Source: an uncultured Muribaculaceae bacterium
GTDB lineage: Bacteria; Bacteroidota; Bacteroidia; Bacteroidales; Muribaculaceae
Length of the DNA stretch: 23,940 nucleotides
Assembly (NCBI GenBank): GCA_934667475.1
Contig: CAKUMB010000020.1
Coordinates: forward strand, 1-23,940
Direction: 5' to 3'
Each line of letters starts with the position of its first letter. The first letter of the stretch is position 1. Shown piece after piece: positions 1-6,404 of this stretch. The notes under the pieces are model-generated. The model ran no database searches and had not been told where the DNA came from. It was given only the letters and a program-made list of their open reading frames with translations. Both the position numbers and the translations under genes were made by a program.

Positions 1-46
1 TAATGCACCCCAAAAGTTTTGTGTCTAACTTTTGGGGTGCAGTTCA
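1..46 (-). mobile_element. IS3/IS150-type insertion sequence terminus with internal fold-back
   Basis: Bases 22-46, read on the minus strand, begin TGAACTGCACCCCAAAAG, which matches the TG...CCCC.AAAAGTT style of IS150-group IS3 termini. Bases 4-18 and 27-41 are perfect inverted repeats of 15 bases separated by 8 bases, so the end can fold into a strong hairpin. The element would extend leftwards out of the window. No transposase reading frame is present here. The family assignment rests on recall of terminal sequences, not on a database match. Confidence 0.55.
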
Positions 47-95
47 TTTATCGGGTGAGCCAAGAAAACTCCCCCCCCGGTTTATCGGGTGAGCC
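22..95. repeat. Left arm of the window's terminal inverted repeat (about 74 bp)
   Basis: This stretch is the reverse complement of 23868-23940. The only difference I see is a C run of 8 here against a G run of 7 at the right end. From the outside in it holds an IS3/IS150-type terminus (22-46), a 15-bp motif TTTATCGGGTGAGCC (47-61), a 19-base spacer with the C run (62-80), and a second copy of the same 15-bp motif (81-95). After base 95 the two flanks no longer match. This indicates that the window starts and ends in the same repeated DNA in opposite orientation. Confidence 0.9.
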
Positions 96-126
96 TTAAA
101 ACCTGTTCACACTGCGCCAGCGGGTA

Positions 127-165
127 GAAAAAAAGCGGCACCGCCCGGTTGTGGGCAGTGCCGCT
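127..165 (-). terminator. Rho-independent terminator of the 381-aa secreted protein gene
   Basis: AGCGGCAC (134-141) pairs with GTGCCGCT (158-165), and GCCC (143-146) pairs with GGGC (153-156) inside it. On the minus strand the hairpin is followed directly by a run of seven T (complement of 128-134). It lies about 55 bases beyond the stop codon at 220. Confidence 0.8.
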
Positions 166-219
166 GTGTATGCGGGTCGGCCGCGCTCAGTTGCGCGCAG
201 CCTTGACGGTTATGCCTGA

Positions 220-1365
220 TTATTTAACCACCTTAACGGCCTTCTTCGAGCCATCGGTGTAGTTGATAACCTTCACGTTAACGCCGCTGAACGGAGTTGC
301 GCTTTCGATGCCGGCCAGGTTGTAATACTTAACACCAGCCACAGTCTTCTCGGCCACTGCGTTGTCAACGCCAGTGATGCTCTTGTTGAGGGTGAAAGTG
401 TATTTTGCCATGTAGCCACCGGGAACGTATTGATAAACGTTGGCAGTAAGTGCGTCAACGGGCTCAACGTTGATCCAGTTGTTCTGGAAGCCATTGGGGT
501 TAACCGTGAATTCAGCTGCGTGCGACACAACTGCTGCTTCAGCACCAGCCTCGGCAATTGCAAAGCCGTCGAGATAGTTGGGCAGTGTGGGATAAGCCAC
601 CAGGTTGTAGCCACCCAGAGTGAAGGGGAATGCGCCGTTGCAGCTACTCTTGTTGGGCAGAGTGATTGCAGTGCCTGTGAGGGTCTCGTCGCCTTCAAGC
701 ATCACGGGGTTGGCGCTACGATTCACATAGAGCATCTTGGCATTGCCTTCAGCATCGGTGTAGGCATTCACAACTATGCTCGATGATGCAGTCACGGCTG
801 CGCCGTCTACTGTTGCCTCAAACACATTGTCGGTATCGATTACGCCTTCAGCAACAGGAACTTTCACAACGCCTGTGTTGGTGGAGCCTGCGAGCCAAAG
901 CACGCCGCCATCCTCACTCAGGAGGTTACCGCTGGCCTTGCCCATGAAGTCGCAACGGCCTTTGACCACTGCGCCATCGGTCATGATTGTAACATCCTTG
1001 AAGCTCTTGCCATCGGCAGCGATAATCTTGAGGTTGGTAGTGTCGGTTCTCCAAGAGTTGGGGAATGCCGCGTTGCCTACCAGGATGTTGCCTGCGTCGT
1101 CATAAGAGATGGCAGTGTTCATGCCGCCTATGGGCAGCACTTCGTTGGTCTTGCCGTTCTGGTCGTAAACCTCGATTGATTTTGTAGACTTGTTCTGGAT
1201 GTAGAACTTGCCATTCAAGCCAAAGCCCTGACGGGTTTCAAGAACTGCGGGCAGTTTGTCCTTAGCTACTTTCCAGTCTAATTTCAGAGTACCTTCGCAG
1301 GGAACCTGCGCTGTTGCCGAAGCAACCATTGCTGCTGTTGCAGCGAGAAGTAAAAATTTCTTCAT
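220..1365 (-). CDS. Secreted protein of unknown function with C-terminal sorting-like tail (381 aa)
   Basis: The protein starts with a classical signal peptide (MKKFLLLAATAAMVASATA, predicted cleavage before Q20), so it is exported. Residues about 25-330 are rich in short beta-strand segments with turn motifs such as YDDAGN and SEDGG, which suggests a beta-propeller-like body; I cannot name a family. The last 47 or so residues (VKYYNLAG ... GVNVKV ... KAVKVVK) resemble the C-terminal domains used for type IX secretion or cell-surface attachment in Bacteroidetes. The 526-aa neighbour upstream has nearly the same tail, so the two are partial paralogues. The gene has its own Bacteroidales-type promoter (1491-1522) and a clear terminator (127-165), so it is probably monocistronic. 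The reading frame and start are secure; a function is not assigned. Confidence 0.85.
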   Translation of the reverse strand: MKKFLLLAATAAMVASATAQVPCEGTLKLDWKVAKDKLPAVLETRQGFGLNGKFYIQNKSTKSIEVYDQNGKTNEVLPIGGMNTAISYDDAGNILVGNAAFPNSWRTDTTNLKIIAADGKSFKDVTIMTDGAVVKGRCDFMGKASGNLLSEDGGVLWLAGSTNTGVVKVPVAEGVIDTDNVFEATVDGAAVTASSSIVVNAYTDAEGNAKMLYVNRSANPVMLEGDETLTGTAITLPNKSSCNGAFPFTLGGYNLVAYPTLPNYLDGFAIAEAGAEAAVVSHAAEFTVNPNGFQNNWINVEPVDALTANVYQYVPGGYMAKYTFTLNKSITGVDNAVAEKTVAGVKYYNLAGIESATPFSGVNVKVINYTDGSKKAVKVVK

Positions 1366-1490
1366 TTCGTTTATGTTTAATATTAGTAATAATTTTTCCT
1401 TGTTCGATTAGCGCCTTAATGCTCTGGTTGCAAGATAATTGTATGATTGGTTTCACAGTCAGAGGTCGAATGGCTTATCGTTTTCGGTTA

Positions 1491-1522
1491 CAAATATAGG
1501 CATTAAGGGGATATTTGCCAAA
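1491..1522 (-). promoter_or_regulatory. Bacteroidetes-type promoter for the 381-aa secreted protein
   Basis: On the minus strand, TTTG (complement of 1519-1522) is followed after 20 bases by TATATTTG (complement of 1491-1498). This fits the Bacteroidetes -33 TTTG and -7 TAnnTTTG consensus and spacing. Transcription should begin near 1484, giving a leader of roughly 120 bases. Confidence 0.7.
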
Positions 1523-1596
1523 CAAAAATGCACATTTTTTTAAAGCAGTCGTGTGGCCATGCCGTAATTTCTGACGCCAAGGCTGCGCACGGCAGC

Positions 1597-1633
1597 AAAA
1601 AAAAGCGGGGCAATGCTACACGCACTGCCCCGC
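1597..1633 (-). terminator. Rho-independent terminator of the 526-aa secreted protein gene
   Basis: GCGGGGCA (1605-1612) pairs perfectly with TGCCCCGC (1626-1633). On the minus strand the stem is followed by eight T (complement of 1597-1604). It lies about 50 bases past the stop codon and separates the two secreted-protein genes into different transcripts. Confidence 0.85.
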
Positions 1634-1682
1634 AGGGGGGATGAGTTATACTCTATTGGTGGCTTTCAAATGAGCGCCGCAA

Positions 1683-3263
1683 TTATTTAACGGCCTTAGC
1701 CACAGTCTTAGAACCATCGGTGAAGGTGGTAACCACCACGTTGACGCCTGCGAAGGGCTCGCTGGCCTCAACACCGGCCATGTTGTAATACTTCACGCTG
1801 GCCACAGTCTTGGCAGCCACGTTGTCGGCCACGCCTGTGTTGGTGTCGATAGTGAAGGCATACTTGGCAGCAGCGGGGGTCTCGATGAAGTCGTCGAGAC
1901 GCGGAATCTGATACTGAGTGAACTTCTCGTTGTTGTTGCAGCAAGTGTAGAGGTTGTCGGCATAGTCGAATGCGATGTCGTTGCAGCCGTTGGTTATACC
2001 GTCGATAGTGTAGATCTCGGTGAGGGTGGGCTTGCCATCGCTGTCGTAGTCAACTTGGTAAACGCCAATCTTCTTGCTGGCAATGGGGAATGCGAGCATC
2101 GAGAAATCGTTGTTGTAGGCGATGCCACCGCCGCGGCACACAGTCTTGGTGTCGCTGTAGTCCTCTTCGCCCTGGGCGTTGATGTGCTTCACTGCGGGCT
2201 GCTGCTCGGTTGGCGCACCACGATACTGGCAATACCAGATGCCGCCGCGGTCGTCGTAGGCCAGCGACACGCTCTGGCCCGAAATGGTGTACTGCATACT
2301 GTAGTCGAGCACTTCCTGGTCGGCGGTCACGGCCTTGTCGATGGTCTTGGCCGAGCCCAGATTGTATTGGTAGCACTGGTATGCGCCATAGCTGAACACC
2401 TGGCCGCCCTTGCAAGAGAGGTTCACGAGCTTCAGGTTGTCGCCTGTGCCGGTGATGTCGAATGCTGCACTTGCGCCGGCAATGAACTTGCCGTCGGCGT
2501 CGGTCACAACGCCAGTGGTGTCGGCAGCGAGGTTGCCGGCAAACAGCGGAGTGGCTGTGGCGAGGTCTTGCGACACTTCATAAATAGGCATATGCAGGCA
2601 GTCCTGCACGCCCAGGAATATGCGGCCGTCTTTGGCAATGCGAATCTTCTTGGGGCCGAATGCAGTTGAGCCAGAGGCATACTTGAAGTTATCGAACTTG
2701 AGGCCGGCGTTGAAGCCATATTTGCCGTCAGCGTTCTTGATGCGCTCCATTTGCGGAGTGAATGCGAAGATGCCGTTTTTCACGCCCTCGGCTGCCGTCC
2801 AATAGGTATCGGGCACGTTGGGCTGAGTCTCGGTGACGAGGATGCGGCCGAAGTTGTCGCTCTCAGTGTTGTTGTCAACAGCGATGCCGTAGGGCGACCA
2901 GAACTTAAATACCTTGCCGGTGTTAACGGGACTCTCGGGCACGGGATTGGTGACTTTCACCTTCCAAGTGAGGGCCTTACCCTTGGGCAGGTCGGCCAAT
3001 GGAATTGAAGCCTCGTGATCGCCAATGGTGGCGCCGGCCTCAATGGGGAACGACTTAACGAGGTTCTCACCGTCGTAAACGTCGACACTCACTGTGGTGG
3101 CAGCGGCATTCAGAGTGTAGTTGACTTTGAGTTCGGTGGCCGTGGCGCTGACCTTGCCTTCGTTGAGGCCGACAGCTTTAAGGCCATAGGCGTAGGGATT
3201 TTGCGCAACAGCCGTGAGGCTCATAGCGGCGCAAAGCCCTGCAAAGAGTAATGACTTTTTCAT
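1683..3263 (-). CDS. Secreted beta-propeller-like protein with C-terminal sorting-like tail (526 aa)
   Basis: A signal peptide (MKKSLLFAGLCAAMSLTAVA, cleavage before Q21) predicts export. Residues about 40-115 look like a fibronectin- or Ig-like domain, ending in LTWKVKVTNPV. Residues about 125-470 carry repeated loop signatures (YGIAVDN, KIRIAKDGRIFLG, SLAYDDRGGIWYC, DIAFDYADNLYTC) typical of NHL/SMP-type propellers. The last 47 residues (VKYYNMAG ... GVNVVV ... TVAKAVK) match the tail of the downstream 381-aa protein and resemble a type IX secretion sorting tail. Domain calls are by eye. The gene has its own promoter (3350-3380) and terminator (1597-1633). It is probably a surface or secreted binding protein; the ligand is unknown. 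Confidence 0.85.
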   Translation of the reverse strand: MKKSLLFAGLCAAMSLTAVAQNPYAYGLKAVGLNEGKVSATATELKVNYTLNAAATTVSVDVYDGENLVKSFPIEAGATIGDHEASIPLADLPKGKALTWKVKVTNPVPESPVNTGKVFKFWSPYGIAVDNNTESDNFGRILVTETQPNVPDTYWTAAEGVKNGIFAFTPQMERIKNADGKYGFNAGLKFDNFKYASGSTAFGPKKIRIAKDGRIFLGVQDCLHMPIYEVSQDLATATPLFAGNLAADTTGVVTDADGKFIAGASAAFDITGTGDNLKLVNLSCKGGQVFSYGAYQCYQYNLGSAKTIDKAVTADQEVLDYSMQYTISGQSVSLAYDDRGGIWYCQYRGAPTEQQPAVKHINAQGEEDYSDTKTVCRGGGIAYNNDFSMLAFPIASKKIGVYQVDYDSDGKPTLTEIYTIDGITNGCNDIAFDYADNLYTCCNNNEKFTQYQIPRLDDFIETPAAAKYAFTIDTNTGVADNVAAKTVASVKYYNMAGVEASEPFAGVNVVVTTFTDGSKTVAKAVK

Positions 3264-3349
3264 CGTCTCGGTTTTTTTAGTTTAACTTTTAATTAGTATA
3301 GAATGAATTAAAAAAATTCTCTATGTTTGGTTTACGTTCTACGTATGCG

Positions 3350-3380
3350 CAAAAATAAGCCTTTTTACTGAAACGGCAAA
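3350..3380 (-). promoter_or_regulatory. Bacteroidetes-type promoter for the 526-aa secreted protein
   Basis: Read on the minus strand, TTTG (complement of 3377-3380), a 19-base spacer, then TATTTTTG (complement of 3350-3357). All fixed positions of the -33/-7 consensus are matched. The predicted leader is about 80 bases and AT-rich. Confidence 0.7.
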
Positions 3381-3412
3381 TTAAAAACCAAATCTTTTTT
3401 TGCCAACCACAT

Positions 3413-3436
3413 TTTTTATGCAGCTTTTTATGCAGC
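3413..3436. repeat. 12-bp tandem repeat, two copies
   Basis: TTTTTATGCAGC occurs twice without a gap (3413-3424 and 3425-3436) in the gap between fmt and the secreted-protein promoter. No function is apparent. Confidence 0.85.
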
Positions 3437-3442
3437 AATGCC

Positions 3443-3487
3443 CCCCTCTACCATTTCCGTGGTGCGGCGGAAGTGAGCAGAGAGGGG
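3443..3487 (-). terminator. Imperfect long hairpin just downstream of fmt, possible 3' end
   Basis: CCCCTCT (3443-3449) pairs with AGAGGGG (3481-3487). Inside it, CATTTCCG (3452-3459) pairs with CGGAAGTG (3468-3475) with one G-T pair. The hairpin begins about 28 bases after the fmt stop codon on the minus strand. No T run follows, so it is not a classical terminator. A role in ending or stabilising the operon transcript is inference from position. Confidence 0.4.
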
Positions 3488-3514
3488 CACCGTGCAAATT
3501 CTTTCCTTGCCAGG

Positions 3515-4480
3515 TCACTCGCAGTGGGCGCCTGTGGCGTCGAAGCCGCGCATAAAGGCCTCGGCATCCATGCGGCGCTTGCCTGCCAGCTGCAGTTGGG
3601 CCACCTGCAGGCGACCGTCGGCACAGTCCACCGTCAGCGTCTTGCCGTCGGCCCTCACCATGCCCGGCGTGCAGCCGCCGCACAACTGAGGTTCTGCGGT
3701 GGCAAACACCTTCACCTGATGCTGCTGGCCGCGGGCATCGGTGAGAGTGGTCCATGCGGCCGGATATGGCGACAGGCCGCGAATGTGGTTATACACAGCC
3801 TCGGCCGGAGCGTTCCACCTGATGCGGCAGGTGTCCTTGAATATTTTGGGTGCGGGAGTGGCCTCCTGTCCGGCACCAAGCAGTTGGTCTTGCGGAATGG
3901 GATGCACTGTGCCGGCCAGAATGGCGTCGACAGTCTCGATGACCATGCCAGCGCCAAGCGTCATCAGGCGGTCGTGCACGGTGCCCACATTGTCGGTGTA
4001 TGAAATGGCCACCTTGCGCTGCTGAATGATGTCGCCCGTGTCAATTTCATGCTTCAGGAAAAATGTGGTGACGCCCGTTTCGGTGTCACCGTTCATCACA
4101 GCCCAGTTGATGGGCGCCGCACCGCGGTATTTGGGCAGCAGCGAGGCGTGCAGGTTAAACGTGCCCAGCGGCGGCATGGCCCACACCACCTCGGGCAGCA
4201 TACGGAATGCTATGACTATGTTGAGCGTGGCGTTAAGGCTTTTGAGCTCGGCCACAAAGTCGGGGTCCTTGAGCTTGACAGGCTGCATGAGGTGCAGGCC
4301 GTGGGCCACGGCATATTGCTTGACGGCCGACTGCAGCAGGTGGTGTCCGCGGCCGGCGGGCTTGTCGGGCATGGTGACCACGCCCACCACATTGTAGCCG
4401 CCGTCAACAAGGCGGCTCAGGCTCTCGACGGCAAAGTCGGGGGTGCCGAAAAACACTATTCTTAAATCTTTCTTGTCCAT
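3515..4480 (-). CDS. fmt: Methionyl-tRNA formyltransferase
   Basis: The enzyme formylates Met-tRNA(fMet) using 10-formyltetrahydrofolate, producing the initiator tRNA for bacterial translation in the cytoplasm. The N-terminal Rossmann domain begins RIVFFGTPDFAV (7-18). The catalytic residues are visible as N109 and H111 in FNLHASLLPKYRGAAPINWA and D147 in HEIDTGDI, the counterparts of N106/H108/D144 in the E. coli enzyme. The C-terminal OB-like domain (about 208-318) contains the family motif RGLSPYPAAW. Its 321 aa is the usual length. It is the last gene of the tsaC - sugar transferase - clc - fmt series, 52 bases after clc, with no promoter of its own that I can see. Confidence 0.97.
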   Translation of the reverse strand: MDKKDLRIVFFGTPDFAVESLSRLVDGGYNVVGVVTMPDKPAGRGHHLLQSAVKQYAVAHGLHLMQPVKLKDPDFVAELKSLNATLNIVIAFRMLPEVVWAMPPLGTFNLHASLLPKYRGAAPINWAVMNGDTETGVTTFFLKHEIDTGDIIQQRKVAISYTDNVGTVHDRLMTLGAGMVIETVDAILAGTVHPIPQDQLLGAGQEATPAPKIFKDTCRIRWNAPAEAVYNHIRGLSPYPAAWTTLTDARGQQHQVKVFATAEPQLCGGCTPGMVRADGKTLTVDCADGRLQVAQLQLAGKRRMDAEAFMRGFDATGAHCE

Positions 4481-4532
4481 ATTTAATATTGTGTATCTGT
4501 TATGCGTGCGGATGTTGTGTTCAGAGTCGGAA

Positions 4533-6356
4533 TCAGTCGAAGCTGTAGTGCTTTAGCACCTGGCGGTAGGAGCTGAATATTTTCGACTTCGACACGAAGC
4601 CGATGTAGCAGCCCTGGTCATCGACCACGGGCAGATTCCATGCGCGGGTGTCGTCGAACAGTTTCATCACCTTATCCATAGGCATGCCTATCTCCACCTT
4701 GGCAGGCGGCATCGACATGAAGCGGTTGACGCGCATGCGGCGGTAGAGGTCGGTGCGGAACATGATGTTGCGAATGTCGTCGAGCAGCACCACACCCAGC
4801 AGCTGTCCAGCGTCGTCGGTGACGGGAAACAGGTTGCGGTGGCTGCGGGCTATCACGCCCACCATGTCCTTCAGGCTCATGTCGGGGTGCACCTCGATGA
4901 AGTCTTTTTCAATCACACTCTCCATTTTCAGCAGTGTGAGCACACTCTGATCCTTCTGGTGGGTGAGCAGCTCGCCGCGCAGGGCAAGACGCTTGGTGTA
5001 TATGCTGTAGGGCGAGAATATGCGGTAGGTGCCATAGCTGATGGCGCTCACTATGAGCAGCGGCAGAAACAGTTCGTAGCCGCCCGTCATCTCGGCGGTG
5101 AGGAAGATGGCCATGAGCGGCGCCTGCATCACGCCCGCCATGACGCCGGCCATGCCCATGAGGGCGAAGTTTTTGGTCGACAGCGGCAGCTCCACCAGCC
5201 CGGTGGCGTTGATCACGTAGGCAAAGAAGAAGCCCGCCATGCAGCCCACATACAGCGAGGGGGCGAATGTGCCTCCCACGCCGCCGCTGCCGTTGGTGCA
5301 GCTGGTGGCAAACACCTTGCACAGGCACAGTATGCCCACCATCAGCGCGCAGGCCCACACGCTGGTGCGGTAGTCATAGAACACGCTGTTGTCGAACAGG
5401 GCCGACACGTTGCCCGCCAGCAGATTGTTGATGGCGCCGTAGCCCTCGCCGTAGAGCGGCGGAAACACAAAAATGAACACACTCAGTATTATGGAGCCGA
5501 ACACAAACTTCACGCGCGGATTGTGCATGGTGGTGAATATCTGCTCGAGCGCACCGGCCATTTTGCTGAAGTACACCGACACCAGGCCGCAAAACACGCC
5601 CAGCAGCACCACAAAGGGGATGCGCATGGTGTAGAACGGCTCGCTCTGCGAGAAGAAGAACTCCACATTATAGCCAGTGAAGGCGTAGCTCACCGTGGCT
5701 CCGGCCACCGAGGCCAGAATGAGTGGCATCACCGACCCTGCCGTGAGGTCGAGCATCAGCACCTCGACGGTGAAGAGCACCCCAGCAATCGGGGCCTTGA
5801 ATATGCCCGCTATGCCGGCCGCCGCGCCGCAGCCCACCAGCATCATGAGCAGGCGCGGCGACAGGCGGAAGGCCTGGCCCAGGTTAGAGCCGATGGCCGC
5901 ACCGGTGAACACTATGGGGCCCTCGGCCCCCACCGACCCGCCGCAGCCAATGGTTATCGACGAGGCCACGAGCGAGGCATACATGTTGTGGGTCTTGAGG
6001 CGGCTCTTGTTTTGCGCAATGGCATAGAGCACGCGCGTCACGCCGTGCGATATGTTGTCGCGCACCACGAAACGCACATACAGCGAGGCAATGAGTATGC
6101 CCAGCACCGGGAATATGAGGTATTGCAGGTTGCCGTTGGAGATTTGCACCCGCTGCGTCAGAAATCCGGCAATGGTGCCGATAAGCGTCTTGAGCAGCAC
6201 CGCGGCCAGGCCCGAGACTATGCCCGTGACCAGAGCCAGAATCACGAGAAACGTTTTCTCCTTGATGTGCTTCTCGCGCCATGCCAGCATCTTCATATAC
6301 CAGCCACCGCCGCCCATGCGGGCGGCCAGCGCATTGTGTTCGTTATACTGTTCCAA
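4533..6356 (-). CDS. CLC-family chloride channel/antiporter with two C-terminal CBS domains
   Basis: This inner-membrane protein should move chloride or a similar anion. About ten hydrophobic segments lie in residues 35-460. The gating glutamate is E145 in GAEGP (143-147), and the second anion-filter element is GGTFAPSLYVG (361-371). The Tyr of SIY (453) aligns with Y445 of E. coli ClC. In the segment APIAGVLFTVEV (188-199) the site of the E. coli internal proton glutamate (E203) is V199, as in channel-type CLCs. The usual GSGIP loop is replaced by ISHGV (102-106). Two CBS domains (about 483-537 and 545-600) suggest gating by adenine nucleotides. It sits between the sugar transferase (48-base gap) and fmt (52-base gap). 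CLC identity is firm; channel versus transporter is not decided. Confidence 0.95.
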   Translation of the reverse strand: MEQYNEHNALAARMGGGGWYMKMLAWREKHIKEKTFLVILALVTGIVSGLAAVLLKTLIGTIAGFLTQRVQISNGNLQYLIFPVLGILIASLYVRFVVRDNISHGVTRVLYAIAQNKSRLKTHNMYASLVASSITIGCGGSVGAEGPIVFTGAAIGSNLGQAFRLSPRLLMMLVGCGAAAGIAGIFKAPIAGVLFTVEVLMLDLTAGSVMPLILASVAGATVSYAFTGYNVEFFFSQSEPFYTMRIPFVVLLGVFCGLVSVYFSKMAGALEQIFTTMHNPRVKFVFGSIILSVFIFVFPPLYGEGYGAINNLLAGNVSALFDNSVFYDYRTSVWACALMVGILCLCKVFATSCTNGSGGVGGTFAPSLYVGCMAGFFFAYVINATGLVELPLSTKNFALMGMAGVMAGVMQAPLMAIFLTAEMTGGYELFLPLLIVSAISYGTYRIFSPYSIYTKRLALRGELLTHQKDQSVLTLLKMESVIEKDFIEVHPDMSLKDMVGVIARSHRNLFPVTDDAGQLLGVVLLDDIRNIMFRTDLYRRMRVNRFMSMPPAKVEIGMPMDKVMKLFDDTRAWNLPVVDDQGCYIGFVSKSKIFSSYRQVLKHYSFD

Positions 6357-6404
6357 TATCTGATTCAGTCTAAAAATTCTTGGTTGTTCACTTTTCCTTT
6401 CCGC

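Noticed and set aside
1..46. An IS circle junction at the left end
   Set aside because: In a circle junction the two termini face outward around a few bases. Here the two copies face inward, so the geometry is wrong.
47..95. A CRISPR-like array from the repeated TTTATCGGGTGAGCC motif
   Set aside because: There are only two 15-base copies at each end with the same spacer, so this is a simple repeat and not an array.
430..786. Short plus-strand frames inside the two secreted-protein genes (for example 430-786, 776-1105, 2055-2669)
   Set aside because: They lack promoters and domains and lie wholly inside genes with signal peptides and conserved tails on the other strand.
3381..3755. A 124-codon minus-strand frame overlapping the end of fmt
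   Set aside because: It overlaps the conserved C-terminal domain of fmt in another frame and shows no recognisable features.
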